From positions 1-64,000 of the forward strand of contig NZ_LHUR01000005.1 in NCBI RefSeq assembly GCF_001263795.1: a stretch of DNA of 64,000 nt, in the 5' to 3' direction. Shown one piece after another: positions 1 to 8,324 of the stretch; the first letter of the stretch is position 1, and each line of letters opens with the position of its first letter. Made by a program: the position numbers and the translations under genes. The notes beneath the pieces are model-generated. The model was not told the origin of the DNA and did not search any database. It worked only from the letters and a program-made list of their open reading frames with translations. The DNA is from Clostridium homopropionicum DSM 5847 (GTDB lineage Bacteria > Bacillota > Clostridia > Clostridiales > Clostridiaceae).

Positions 1-157
1 ATATTCCATCAATGCCTTTAGCCTTCTTCCTATTCATTTCTTTGTGAATAGTACTTAAATTATCTTCATTGATATAAATCGCAAGATTTTGAACTTTACC
101 ATCTAACCTAGACTTTTCTATATTATAAGGAACTAGGTACAGGCTACTGGTTAGGTA
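1..157 (-). pseudogene. N-terminal part of a group II intron reverse transcriptase/maturase, no start codon
   Basis: The minus-strand frame open from 157 down to 1 reads ...EKSRLDGKVQNLAIYINED and then KEMNRKKAKGIDGI. The last part matches the RT0/RT1 entry of group II intron-encoded reverse transcriptases (pattern NKA-GIDG). An in-frame TAA lies at 158-160, and no ATG, GTG or TTG occurs between it and the conserved part; the first in-frame ATG is already inside RT0. The reading frame therefore looks cut at its 5' end and joined to domain I of the ribozyme. The rest of the gene lies beyond the left edge, so I cannot tell whether the catalytic YADD region survives. Confidence 0.5.
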
Positions 158-267
158 TTACCTGATGGGATTTTCCCACTATATATTAATAACTTACTAA
201 TGAAATAGAATTTCTTCCATTTCAAGAGGAAGCTTCACGCTTTCGCGTGTTGCTTCGCAGCTCGCAC
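1..267 (-). mobile_element. 5' part of a group II intron, internally deleted, running off the left edge
   Basis: Read on the minus strand from 267, the sequence begins GTGCG, the usual first bases of a group II intron. It continues with short stems expected in domain I, including CACGC-GAAA-GCGTG with a GNRA tetraloop and a GGGAAAATCCC hairpin. Only about 110-150 bases after this 5' end the sequence already encodes the RT0-like start of an intron reverse transcriptase. In intact introns roughly 500-600 bases of domains I-III lie in between, so most of the ribozyme core appears to be missing. The bases from 268 upward would be the 5' exon. This is inferred by eye; the 3' part is outside the window. 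Confidence 0.55.
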
Positions 268-430
268 CTGATAATTATTATAACATATATGAGGGTTTAT
301 ACAAGATTACTCTATATTATTTCAAAATTCTTAAAAATGTAGTATACTATTTGCTTTTTTTTATATATTTTTTATTTCACTTATAATTTTAGTATTATTA
401 TTTTAGAAATTTATAATGTAAATCTTTTCT

Positions 431-445
431 TGACATATAATGTCA
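431..445. promoter_or_regulatory. Short palindrome overlapping a TATAAT box upstream of the Spo0E-like gene
   Basis: TGACAT-ATA-ATGTCA is a perfect inverted repeat with six-base arms. It contains TATAAT at 436-441 and lies about 80 bases before the ATG at 524. It could be an operator over a -10 box; no convincing -35 box is seen at the right distance, so the promoter assignment is weak. Confidence 0.3.
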
Positions 446-523
446 CATGAAATAGCTTCACATTTCTGCAAAAATTTGCTAATATATACTTACGACTCTA
501 TTTTGAAGGGAGGATTGTCTTTT

Positions 524-715
524 ATGAGTAATAAATTAGATGCACTTTATGGGAAAATTACACATACTCGTACTGTATTACATGCACTTTTAAATTATAA
601 TTCTCCAACAGATGACAGAGTATTAGATTGTAGTAGACATTTAGATATGCTCCTTAATAAATATGAACAAGTAAAAATGGAAATTTTAAATAGCGACCAT
701 AAAGAAGCAATATAA
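524..715 (+). CDS. Spo0E-family aspartyl-phosphate phosphatase-like protein
   Basis: This 63-residue protein has the size and two-helix pattern of Spo0E-like phosphatases, which remove phosphate from Spo0A~P and delay sporulation. The second half contains the family-type stretch DCSRHLDMLLNKYE, which fits the S-x-x-L-D signature around the helix that contacts the response regulator. The ATG at 524 is chosen because AAGGGAGG stands about eight bases in front of it; a longer frame starting at 440 has no ribosome binding site. The gene stands alone and ends in a hairpin at 714-748. The family call rests on the short motif and length only. Confidence 0.65.
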   Translation: MSNKLDALYGKITHTRTVLHALLNYNSPTDDRVLDCSRHLDMLLNKYEQVKMEILNSDHKEAI

Positions 716-748
716 AAAAGCATGTATTTCAATCTACATGCTTTTTTT
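714..748. terminator. Bidirectional hairpin terminator
   Basis: AAAAAAGCATGTA pairs with TACATGCTTTTTT around a short loop, with A and T runs on the two sides. It separates the Spo0E-like gene from the convergent acidic-protein gene and can stop transcription in both directions. Confidence 0.85.
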
Positions 749-756
749 CTTTTAAA

Positions 757-1146
757 TTATATATCTAAATCTTCTAGGACTTCTTCTATTTCAAAATCCT
801 CAGTAGAAAATACCGCAATATATTCACATTTCTCTTCTTCTTCATCAAAATCATAAGAAATATATTGTGCATTTATTTCTAACTCATCCATTATTTCTTC
901 AATTATTTCGTTTACATTATCTGAAGCAATATCATTCAAGTATGGAATATAGTAATCTCTGGTCCATATATCTCCGTTTTCCTCATCATCACTTTCATCA
1001 TTTGCATAACCTATAGCCGCCTTCAATTCATCTTCATCAAAATCATAAAAAAACTTAATTACATACATCTTATTTTTTGAACTTATTTCTTCTACCTCAT
1101 CTATTCCGTTATTCTCTAGAAACTCAAGTATATCCCTCTTTTTCAT
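757..1146 (-). CDS. Very acidic small protein of unknown function
   Basis: The product is 129 residues, of which about 43 are Asp or Glu and only about 9 are Lys or Arg, giving a net charge near -34. Acidic runs include DFDEDE, ESDDEE and DFDEEEE. There is no signal peptide or membrane segment, so it should be cytosolic. The ATG at 1146 is preferred over a GTG at 1155 because GGAG lies eight bases before it, whereas the GTG overlaps that ribosome binding site. I do not recognise the family. Such charge density occurs in DNA-mimic proteins and in chaperone-like or ribosome-binding proteins, but nothing here decides between them. Confidence 0.75.
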   Translation of the reverse strand: MKKRDILEFLENNGIDEVEEISSKNKMYVIKFFYDFDEDELKAAIGYANDESDDEENGDIWTRDYYIPYLNDIASDNVNEIIEEIMDELEINAQYISYDFDEEEEKCEYIAVFSTEDFEIEEVLEDLDI

Positions 1147-1244
1147 ATTAGCCACTCCTTTTTTAAAATAAATTAATCATAATTATAAATCTTTTAAATT
1201 ATTATTATTTTCGAAAAATCATTTTATTCCACATATTTTCCCTT

Positions 1245-1320
1245 TTTAAAAAAAATAGGCTATATTTTAAGAGATTGTTGACTTCGTATTATAATTAACT
1301 CAACAATCTTAAAAATAGCC
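1245..1320 (-). terminator. Long imperfect hairpin terminator after fprA
   Basis: On the minus strand GGCTATTTTTAAGATTGTTGA (1300-1320) can pair with its near-complement ending at 1258, and a T-rich tract follows at 1245-1256. The stem is about 20 base pairs with a few unpaired bases. It separates fprA from the acidic-protein gene downstream. Confidence 0.75.
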
Positions 1321-1344
1321 ATAACGTACTAATGAGAAATTGCA

Positions 1345-2526
1345 TTATTTTAGCAATTGAACAAATTTCTCTATAAATTCATCAGCAGCTGCAAAATCCT
1401 TTTCTCCAGGAACAAGTTTAAATCTAAATCCTTCATCTAAAGTTTTAAATTTCATAGATTTTAATCTCTCAGTCATCATTCCAACACCTTCACCACTCCA
1501 ACCATATGAACCAAAGGCCGCAGCAGCTTTACCTCTATTGGGAATTACAGATATAGAGGTTAATAATTTCCAAGCTGGTTCCACTGCATCCTGATTTATA
1601 GTAGGAGAACCCACTAAAAATCCAGTAGACTTATTTACTAGCTCTAAAGCATCATTTATATCCATTTCAGTTATTTCATGAGATTCAGCTTTTATTCCTC
1701 TTTCATTCAACTTAGTGCATATATATTTAGCCATTTTCTCTGTATTGTGATATGCTGAAATATAAAACACTTGGATATTTTCTTTTAGGGGTTTTTCAGT
1801 AGCCATTTCTCTATAATTTTCTAATGCCTTTTTTGCATTATCTCCTGAGTGCATTGGTCCATGGCTTGGAGCAATCATATCAAATTTTAATCCTTTAATT
1901 TTATCTAATCCAGCTAAAACAAATTTTTTAAATGGTGCCATTATGCAATCAAAATAATACTTATATTCATGAAAATAATCTTCCTTAATTTCGTCTTGTA
2001 TAATCTTTTCTGGGCAATAATGAGCACCAGTAAAATCACAACTGAACAATATATCCTTTTCAGGCACATAGGTAAACATAGTATCTGGCCAATGCAAATT
2101 CGGAGCCGCAATAAACTTTAAAGTATTTTTACCTGTATTTAATTCTTTTAAATTAGTTATATTTTCTCCCTTAAAGTCCTTATTTAAAATTTCTTTTAAA
2201 TAATTAAGTGCAGCAGTTGTGCCTATTATTGTTGCTTCAGGATATACTTCTAAAAACTTTTCCACAGATCCGCTGTGGTCAAGTTCTGTATGTTGTACAA
2301 TAATATAATCAATTTTTTTGTTTCCTATTACTTCTTTTATTTCTTTATAAGATTCTTCCCAAAAACCGTCCTTTACACTATCTATTACTACTACCTTATC
2401 ATCATTAATTAAATATGAATTATATGTAGTACCCTTTTTTGTTGCCATAATTATATCGAAAACTTCTAGTCCTGGATCCTTAACTCCAACCCAATATATA
2501 TCTTTTTTCAAACTTACAACAGCCAT
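1345..2526 (-). CDS. fprA: Flavodiiron protein (A-type flavoprotein, O2/NO reductase)
   Basis: This 393-residue protein has the two domains of flavodiiron proteins, which reduce oxygen or nitric oxide in anaerobes using electrons from rubredoxin. The N-terminal metallo-beta-lactamase-like half shows the diiron ligands H79-x-E81-x-D83-H84, H145, D164 and H222. The C-terminal half is a flavodoxin domain beginning near residue 252 with the FMN-binding loop [11 protein letters not shown]. Length matches class A family members, with no extra rubredoxin domain. AGGAGGAG stands in front of the ATG. It is monocistronic, flanked by a strong terminator and by a palindrome upstream, which suggests stress-responsive expression. 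Confidence 0.95.
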   Translation of the reverse strand: MAVVSLKKDIYWVGVKDPGLEVFDIIMATKKGTTYNSYLINDDKVVVIDSVKDGFWEESYKEIKEVIGNKKIDYIIVQHTELDHSGSVEKFLEVYPEATIIGTTAALNYLKEILNKDFKGENITNLKELNTGKNTLKFIAAPNLHWPDTMFTYVPEKDILFSCDFTGAHYCPEKIIQDEIKEDYFHEYKYYFDCIMAPFKKFVLAGLDKIKGLKFDMIAPSHGPMHSGDNAKKALENYREMATEKPLKENIQVFYISAYHNTEKMAKYICTKLNERGIKAESHEITEMDINDALELVNKSTGFLVGSPTINQDAVEPAWKLLTSISVIPNRGKAAAAFGSYGWSGEGVGMMTERLKSMKFKTLDEGFRFKLVPGEKDFAAADEFIEKFVQLLK

Positions 2527-2588
2527 TTATTACTCCTCCTAAGCTATATTAATTTCAAAAAATTCGATAAATTTATTTATATTTTACC

Positions 2589-2622
2589 ACAACATTGTTT
2601 TTTCCCCAAATAATAATGTTGT
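2589..2622. promoter_or_regulatory. Inverted repeat upstream of fprA
   Basis: ACAACATT at 2589-2596 is repeated inverted as AATGTTGT at 2615-2622, 18 bases apart and about 65-95 bases upstream of the fprA start. No T-run follows on the minus strand, so an operator is more likely than a terminator for helD. The binding protein is unknown. Confidence 0.35.
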
Positions 2623-2669
2623 TTATATAAATTTTATGATTTTTTAAACTGGTTATTAAATCTATTTTA

Positions 2670-4952
2670 TCATTGATCTATTAACATAGATCTTTTCTCT
2701 TTATAAAATATATACTCAAAATGAAGTGCTCGAGTTAAAGCTACATATAGTATTTTTTTATCCAGTTCATTATTTCTATAATTTTCCGCATTGCAATTAT
2801 ATATTATAGAACAATCAAATTCTAATCCCTTTGTCATATAAGATGGTATTATAATTTTACCTAAAGTCATTTCACTTTCATTATCTCCAATTAACTTCCA
2901 CTGACCTTTATATTTTTTATTTAGGAGCTCATATATATCTTTGCATTCTTTTTTATTCTTTCCTATAATAGCAATATTAAATCTGCCTTTATTTTCTAAA
3001 TATTTCAATATATAATTAAGCTCTTTTATGAAATCTTCATCACTATTTATGTTAATAATTTTCGGTTCTTCACCATGCCTTAAAACTGGCTCTGCAGGTT
3101 TTAAATTATTTTCTTGTTTCATTAATACTTTGTTAGCAAAATTTATAATTTCTACAGTTGAACGATAACTTTGAGTTACTGTTGCATAATTTACTTTATT
3201 TTCAAAAACCTTTTTTATTGCCTTATTCCAGTCATTTATTCCCTTATAATAATAGATTCCCTGTCCCACATCTCCAACTATTGTCATGGAATTGTTTAAA
3301 CTTACTTGCTTAAGTACTTCTAGTTGCAATAAGCTATAATCCTGTGCTTCATCAATTACTATATGTTTATAGTTATATTCTTTACCATTTATTTTAAAGT
3401 GCAAATAAACCAATGCTGCTAAATCATCAGCATCAATACACTTATTTTTAATATTTTCTGCAATTTCTCTTTCCATATAATTAATAAAAGCTTGAGGAAT
3501 CTTTCCTTCAGTTATTATATAAAATATTTCTTTGAACATCTCATGATATAATTTAAAAATATCCTTATTAATCCATTGAGTAAAATATTCATTTATAGCA
3601 TTTTTAATTTTAGATTTAACTTCTGCTATCTCTTTATCTCTCTTATCATATAGATCTATCAAGATATTTCTTCTACCTTCACAGTCAGTCATATTTCTTT
3701 TAACTTGATTTATTTGATTTGCATATTTAACTTCTAAACTATCTTCTATTACTTTAGATTTTTCTTTTACTTTTCCTTCACAATACCTCTTTATTTCTTG
3801 TTTTCTTTTATTTAATGGCAGATGTGATAAATCCTTTGAATACAATCTTTTTATTTGATTCTTTTCAAATAATGCATATTCATCCAACTTTATATCCTGT
3901 ATATTTAAATCTAACTTTTCTATATAAAGTACATACCTGTCAAGTATCGTTTTATATGTTTTGTCACCCTTTAATTTACTAGAATTAAATAACAGTTTTT
4001 TCTTTTCTAGGTCTTTAGCTTCTAATAAATACGCTAGTTTTTCATCCTTAGAAATTAACTTTACTTTCATTTTTAATAAATTTAATGCAAAATCTTCAAA
4101 AGTAGTCTGTGTTACTTCTCCAACTCCAAGACTAGGAAGCACATCTGATATATAGTCCAAAAATAGCCTATTAGGGGCTACTACTAAAATATCTTTGCCC
4201 TCAATTTTATTTTTATATCTATATAAAATATATGCTAATCTATGTAAGGCAATAGTGGTTTTTCCTGATCCTGCAGACCCTTGAACTATTGTTGGTCTTT
4301 TTATTTCTCCTCTAATAATCTCATTTTGTTCTCTTTGAATAGTAGCTACAATATCTTTAAGCTTACTACTTAAGCTTTGTTCCAAATTTATCTTCAAAAA
4401 TTCATCAATTAGGGAATTACCTTCAATTTCTTCTCCCATTTTTAAAATAATATCATTAATACCTTCATCAAAAGCATCAATTAGCTTACCTTCTTTTACT
4501 AATAGCTTTCTTTTTAATAACAGCTCCCCGTTAATTTCTCCTATTGGAGCAGTATAACTAACCTGCCCTTTCGTAGCACTATAGTATAAATCAGCTATTG
4601 GTGCTCTCCAATCTATAATCAGCTCTTTTTCTTCTCTTTTATCATAAATACCGAATTTACCTATATAATAATTATTTATTTCTCCTCTTTCTTCTTTAAA
4701 ATCTATTCTTGCAAAGTAAGGAATTTTTTTAGCTTCCACATATGTATCATAATCTTTTGATATCTTACTATATCTCTGTTTAGCTATTTCTAGCTCTACA
4801 TTATAAGTTTTTGATTCCTTGCGAATTTTACTTATATTTTCTTTTTGTTTTTCTTTCTCTTCTTCAATTGATATTAGTTCTTCTGATAACCATCTATTTG
4901 CATTTTCTAAATTAGTTTTTTCTAAAGTAAACTCTTTATCTTCTATAGACAT
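2670..4952 (-). CDS. helD: HelD-type superfamily 1 helicase-like ATPase (RNA polymerase recycling)
   Basis: The 760-residue protein has a long charged coiled coil at residues 1-70, as in HelD, which inserts into RNA polymerase and frees stalled enzyme from DNA and RNA. A conserved HelD block follows (FARIDFKEE ... IIDWRAPIADLYY, about residues 80-125). The ATPase motifs are P-loop GSAGSGKTT near residue 228 and Walker B VIDEAQDYS near 533, with SYRST after it and VALTRA near the C-terminus. The ATG at 4952 is chosen because AAAGGAG lies nine bases upstream; an ATG at 4961 directly abuts that site. It stands alone, with its own space on both sides. Confidence 0.9.
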   Translation of the reverse strand: MSIEDKEFTLEKTNLENANRWLSEELISIEEEKEKQKENISKIRKESKTYNVELEIAKQRYSKISKDYDTYVEAKKIPYFARIDFKEERGEINNYYIGKFGIYDKREEKELIIDWRAPIADLYYSATKGQVSYTAPIGEINGELLLKRKLLVKEGKLIDAFDEGINDIILKMGEEIEGNSLIDEFLKINLEQSLSSKLKDIVATIQREQNEIIRGEIKRPTIVQGSAGSGKTTIALHRLAYILYRYKNKIEGKDILVVAPNRLFLDYISDVLPSLGVGEVTQTTFEDFALNLLKMKVKLISKDEKLAYLLEAKDLEKKKLLFNSSKLKGDKTYKTILDRYVLYIEKLDLNIQDIKLDEYALFEKNQIKRLYSKDLSHLPLNKRKQEIKRYCEGKVKEKSKVIEDSLEVKYANQINQVKRNMTDCEGRRNILIDLYDKRDKEIAEVKSKIKNAINEYFTQWINKDIFKLYHEMFKEIFYIITEGKIPQAFINYMEREIAENIKNKCIDADDLAALVYLHFKINGKEYNYKHIVIDEAQDYSLLQLEVLKQVSLNNSMTIVGDVGQGIYYYKGINDWNKAIKKVFENKVNYATVTQSYRSTVEIINFANKVLMKQENNLKPAEPVLRHGEEPKIININSDEDFIKELNYILKYLENKGRFNIAIIGKNKKECKDIYELLNKKYKGQWKLIGDNESEMTLGKIIIPSYMTKGLEFDCSIIYNCNAENYRNNELDKKILYVALTRALHFEYIFYKEKRSMLIDQ

Positions 4953-5033
4953 AACTTTCATCTCCTTTCATATCAAATTTATATGGGGAATATAAAAAGG
5001 TACCTTTAGGCACCTTCAAAATTTAGTACTATT

Positions 5034-5372
5034 CTAATATATCATTGAATCAAAGGGATACATTTGCACATAATTTTGGTACATCTCCTTTGCTTCCTCT
5101 TTAGATATTTTTCCATCATTTAATCCTCTATATAGCATATATAATTTTACATGCAAATCAGGATTTTTAGACATGGCTTCTTTCATTTTTAAATATATAA
5201 TATCTTCTATGGATTCTTCACTATTGAAATTTGTTACTTCAGCTAAGATTTCGATTAAATTATTAACTCTATACTTAACAGCATCTTCAGGAGTTAAATT
5301 TTGTATTTCCTTAAGTTCATTTATTATTTTTTCTATTGTTTTCATATTAATTGAGACATTATTGTTATCCAA
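5034..5372 (-). CDS. Conserved-looking small helical protein, function unknown
   Basis: This 112-residue soluble protein is predicted by eye to be mainly helical, with charged stretches such as KIINELKEIQ and ISKEEAKEMYQNYVQMYP. It has no signal peptide, transmembrane segment or cysteines. The likely start is the TTG at 5372, preceded by AGGGAGAG about nine bases away. It lies upstream of helD on the same strand with an 80-base gap and may be cotranscribed with it. I do not recognise the family. Confidence 0.6.
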   Translation of the reverse strand: MDNNNVSINMKTIEKIINELKEIQNLTPEDAVKYRVNNLIEILAEVTNFNSEESIEDIIYLKMKEAMSKNPDLHVKLYMLYRGLNDGKISKEEAKEMYQNYVQMYPFDSMIY

Positions 5373-5466
5373 AAATAATCACTCTCCCTAGTATGTAAAA
5401 AAATTTATCTTATTTACTTTATAATTATATTATAGCATATTTTTCATACTGTTTATAAATTAGAAT

Positions 5467-5505
5467 AAAAAAAGAGCAAAAGCATTAAATACTTTTACTC
5501 TTTTA
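5467..5505 (-). terminator. Hairpin terminator after the ECF S-component gene
   Basis: On the minus strand AAAAGAGTAAAAG pairs with CTTTTGCTCTTTT and ends in a T-run, directly after the stop codon at 5510. There is one mismatch in the stem. Confidence 0.85.
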
Positions 5506-5509
5506 TTTC

Positions 5510-6016
5510 TTAAATTGATGTTTTAGGAATAAATTCACTTTTACCTGATTTTTCTAATGCCTTAACTAAAGCAAAAGATATTACTCCATCAGCTAAGTGA
5601 TGTAATATTGTACCAACACCAACTACTACTAATACTTTGTATACTGTAAAACCAAAAGGTATTACTGCTATAGCTTCAAGAATTCCATGAATTGGAGCTG
5701 TTATCAATACAACTTTTCTAAAACTAGCTCCTCTTTTAATTAATATTGCTCCTATTGCACCTACAAAAACATGCATAAATGCTCTTGCAACAACAACTAA
5801 AGGAGTTGTCATTAAAAATCCTATTGTTGAACCTAAGCCTACTGCAATTGCAGCATATGGTCCAAAAAACATAGATATAAATAATGGCACATGTGATGCC
5901 AAGGTTGCTGTAAATGGTCCTAAATTAATTCTCAAAAATCCAAAATATAATGGGATGATTATTGCAAATGCTGTTAATAAGGCTGTAAATGTTAATTTTC
6001 TTACGTTGCTTCTCAT
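5510..6016 (-). CDS. ECF transporter S component, possibly for niacin
   Basis: The 168-residue protein has about five or six hydrophobic segments and the pattern of S components of energy-coupling-factor vitamin transporters, which bind the vitamin and dock on a shared EcfAAT module. The N-terminal part (KLTFTALLTAFAIIIP followed by GPFTATLASHVP) resembles the niacin-type NiaX group, but this substrate call is from memory and is tentative. The start at 6016 follows GGAGGTG at seven to eight bases; a longer frame to 6112 has no such site. A clean palindrome at 6038-6057 lies in the promoter region, which fits a vitamin-responsive repressor. No Ecf ATPase genes are next to it. Confidence 0.75.
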   Translation of the reverse strand: MRSNVRKLTFTALLTAFAIIIPLYFGFLRINLGPFTATLASHVPLFISMFFGPYAAIAVGLGSTIGFLMTTPLVVVARAFMHVFVGAIGAILIKRGASFRKVVLITAPIHGILEAIAVIPFGFTVYKVLVVVGVGTILHHLADGVISFALVKALEKSGKSEFIPKTSI

Positions 6017-6037
6017 TTTTACACCTCCGTATGCTAA

Positions 6038-6057
6038 TGTATATACAGTAGTATACA
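6038..6057. promoter_or_regulatory. 20-base palindrome upstream of the ECF S-component gene
   Basis: TGTATA at 6038-6043 and TATACA at 6052-6057 form an inverted repeat with an eight-base spacer, about 20-40 bases before the start codon. This is the position and form of a repressor site for a vitamin-responsive regulator such as NiaR, but I cannot confirm which protein binds. Confidence 0.4.
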
Positions 6058-6105
6058 ACTTTTCTTTAATATTGTAAATAGTAACTTTTTCTATCATAGC
6101 TAAAT

Positions 6106-6142
6106 TTGACAATTAATAATAATTATCGTTATAATTATTATA
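6106..6142 (+). promoter_or_regulatory. Strong sigma-A promoter overlapping a long AT palindrome
   Basis: TTGACA at 6106-6111 and TATAAT at 6130-6135 are perfect boxes with an 18-base spacer, directed to the right. The -10 box sits inside an inverted repeat with 11-base arms (6116-6126 and 6131-6141, loop CGTT). The 6129-6143 stretch also differs by one base from the PerR consensus TTATAATNATTATAA. The downstream unit is only a 15-codon ORF and a terminator. Confidence 0.55.
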
Positions 6143-6165
6143 GAAAAGTAGGAGGATGGTAATCT

Positions 6166-6213
6166 ATGATTATTATTGATACTTCTGCTTTAAAGGATGC
6201 AAAAAAGTTCTAG
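6166..6213 (+). CDS. 15-codon ORF between a strong promoter and a terminator
   Basis: The ORF reads MIIIDTSALKDAKKF and ends with TAG at 6211-6213. It has an AGGAGG ribosome binding site ten bases upstream and a strong promoter at 6106-6135. Its last codons lie in the left arm of the hairpin at 6201-6257, so translation would overlap the terminator stem. The peptide looks like the first strand of a PIN-domain nuclease (pattern IIxDTSaL), so it might be a truncated PIN gene; it could equally be a leader peptide or the translated part of a small RNA. It runs against the end of the V-ATPase operon. Confidence 0.35.
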   Translation: MIIIDTSALKDAKKF

Positions 6214-6257
6214 ACCTAAGAGAATATTAATGTCTCTACAAGCCTAGAACTTTTTTT
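6201..6257. terminator. Hairpin terminator shared by the V-ATPase operon and the small ORF
   Basis: AAAAAAGTTCTAG (6201-6213) pairs with CTAGAACTTTTTT (6244-6256), and AGAGA/TCTCT can pair within the loop. T-runs follow on both strands, so it can end ntpD transcripts and the short rightward transcript. Confidence 0.85.
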
Positions 6258-6936
6258 ATGCCATAGAAGCAGCTGCACTACCTGACTCAGCTGGTACATT
6301 CTGCTTTTCAAGCATACTCTTAACTTTCATTAATCTTGTCAAAGCTGATCTTTCATTTTCTTCAAGCTTCATTCTAATATATCTAGTTGTTTCTTGAAGT
6401 TGAGGAATTGTCATGTATTCTAACGCATTAACTCTTCTTCTTGTTTTTTCAATTTCATCTGCCATTAACTGACATGACTTTTCTACCTCAGCCAATTCAA
6501 GAAGCTTAGGTAATATTCCATAAAGCTTTTCAATAGCTCCATCAAGTTCTGCAGAAGTATTAGCAAAACCATAAGGGTATATACTTCCCTCATCATCCTC
6601 TAACTGTCTTTTAAACTGCATTTCTGGAACATTAACACTCATAATATTCTTAGTATTTATGCTAACAGAAATGTGCTCTTTTGGGTAAGCTATTGCTTCC
6701 TCTAATAATTCAGAAGACATGAGTGCTCTAGCCATAACAAATTCTTTAAATGAAGCTCCCAATTGGTCTTCTACACTCTTTCTTAATTGATTATTATACT
6801 TTACAAGTTCTATAAATCTCCTCATAAGCTCATCTTGCTTATCCTTGAGCAATTTATGTCCTCTTGTAGCAGTAGTTAATCTTTTTTTAAGATTAGTAAG
6901 CTCCATTCTGGTTGGATTTACATTCAACCTAGCCAT
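6256..6936 (-). CDS. ntpD: V-type ATPase subunit D (central rotor shaft)
   Basis: This 226-residue protein is the D subunit, a long antiparallel coiled coil that turns inside the A3B3 head and links it to the membrane rotor. The N-terminal stretch [14 protein letters not shown] and the C-terminal helix [22 protein letters not shown] are typical. It is the last gene of the operon, two bases after ntpB, and its stop codon lies at the edge of the terminator hairpin. The C-terminal tail is Ala/Ser-rich. Confidence 0.96.
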   Translation of the reverse strand: MARLNVNPTRMELTNLKKRLTTATRGHKLLKDKQDELMRRFIELVKYNNQLRKSVEDQLGASFKEFVMARALMSSELLEEAIAYPKEHISVSINTKNIMSVNVPEMQFKRQLEDDEGSIYPYGFANTSAELDGAIEKLYGILPKLLELAEVEKSCQLMADEIEKTRRRVNALEYMTIPQLQETTRYIRMKLEENERSALTRLMKVKSMLEKQNVPAESGSAAASMA

Positions 6937-6938
6937 GG

Positions 6939-8324
6939 TTATTCACCTTCTTCTTGGTCTAAATATTTCTCTAAATATTCATCTCTAATTCTCTTAAGTT
7001 CAGTTCTTGGAAGAATTCTAAGCAATTTCCATCCAAGAGCTAATGTTTCTTCTATACTTCTATTTGTATTAAAGCCTTGTGATACATATTCTTTTTCGAA
7101 TTCCTCAGCAAATTTTGCAAAAGCTCTGTCTGTTTCTGATAACGCAGATTCTCCTAAGATAACTGCAAGTTCTTTTGCTTGTTTACCTTGAGCATACCCT
7201 GCAAATAATTGGTTCATTGTATCTGCATGATCTTCTCTTGTCTTACCTTTACCTATACCTTTATCTTTAAGTCTTGAAAGTGAAGGTAAAACATCTATTG
7301 GAGGCATAATACCCTTTTTATATAATTCTCTTGATAGAATTATTTGACCCTCAGTTATATATCCTGTTAAGTCAGGAATTGGATGAGTTTTATCGTCTTC
7401 AGGCATTGTTAGTATTGGTATCTGTGTTATTGAACCAGGTTTTCCCTTAACTCTTCCTGCTCTTTCATATAAAGTAGAAAGGTCAGTATATAAGTATCCT
7501 GGATATCCACGTCTACCTGGAACTTCTTTTCTAGCTGCAGAAACTTCACGAAGAGCTTCACAGTAGTTAGTTAAGTCTGTTAAAATAACTAGAACGTGCA
7601 TTCCTTTCTCATAGGCTAAATATTCTGCAGTTGTTAGAGCTATTCTTGGAGTAGCTATTCTTTCGACTGCTGGGTCATTAGCTAGGTTCATAAATAGAAC
7701 TGTTCTATCTATTGCACCAGTTTTTGTGAAGTCTTGAATAAAGAATTCAGCTTCTTCAAATGTAATACCCATTGCAGCAAAAACAACAACGAATTTACTT
7801 CCATCAGATGATAACACTCTAGCCTGCCTTGCTATCTGCGCAGCTAGTTCAGCGTGTGGTAGACCTGAACCAGAGAACACAGGAAGCTTTTGACCTCTAA
7901 CTAATGTGTTAAGACCATCTATAGCTGATACTCCTGTTTGGATAAATTCTGATGGATAGTCTCTTGAGAAAGGATTTAAAGGTTCACCATTGATATCCCT
8001 TTTTTCTTCAGGTATAATCTTTGGCCCTCCATCCTTTGGTCTTCCAAGTCCATCGAAGACTCTACCTAGCATATCTTCTGATAAACCTACCTCTAGAGGC
8101 CTACCTAAGAATCTAGCTTTTGTTCCATTAAGATTGATTCCTGTAGAACCTTCAAACAATTGAAGTAATGCTTTATCTCCATTTATTTCAAGAACTCTAC
8201 CATTTCTAATTTCACCAGTCTGAAGTTCTATTTCAACAAGTTCATCGAAAGTTACTCCACTAACACCATCTACTAGCATTAAAGGTCCGACTACTTCTCT
8301 AACTGTTTTATATTCCTTAAGCAA
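6939..8324 (-). CDS. ntpB: V-type ATPase subunit B (non-catalytic head subunit)
   Basis: The 461-residue protein is the regulatory B subunit of the A3B3 head. It has the ATPase beta-barrel and nucleotide-binding fold but lacks a canonical P-loop: the equivalent position reads [15 protein letters not shown]. The [21 protein letters not shown] stretch near residue 265 contributes the arginine that reaches the catalytic site on subunit A. Its ATG overlaps the last eight bases of ntpA, which implies translational coupling. Length and motifs match the family well. Confidence 0.97.
   Translation of the reverse strand: MLKEYKTVREVVGPLMLVDGVSGVTFDELVEIELQTGEIRNGRVLEINGDKALLQLFEGSTGINLNGTKARFLGRPLEVGLSEDMLGRVFDGLGRPKDGGPKIIPEEKRDINGEPLNPFSRDYPSEFIQTGVSAIDGLNTLVRGQKLPVFSGSGLPHAELAAQIARQARVLSSDGSKFVVVFAAMGITFEEAEFFIQDFTKTGAIDRTVLFMNLANDPAVERIATPRIALTTAEYLAYEKGMHVLVILTDLTNYCEALREVSAARKEVPGRRGYPGYLYTDLSTLYERAGRVKGKPGSITQIPILTMPEDDKTHPIPDLTGYITEGQIILSRELYKKGIMPPIDVLPSLSRLKDKGIGKGKTREDHADTMNQLFAGYAQGKQAKELAVILGESALSETDRAFAKFAEEFEKEYVSQGFNTNRSIEETLALGWKLLRILPRTELKRIRDEYLEKYLDQEEGE

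Noticed and set aside
440-523. Longer N-terminus of the Spo0E-like protein starting at 440
   Set aside because: It lacks a ribosome binding site, while AAGGGAGG is placed correctly before the ATG at 524, and the shorter form has the family's usual length.
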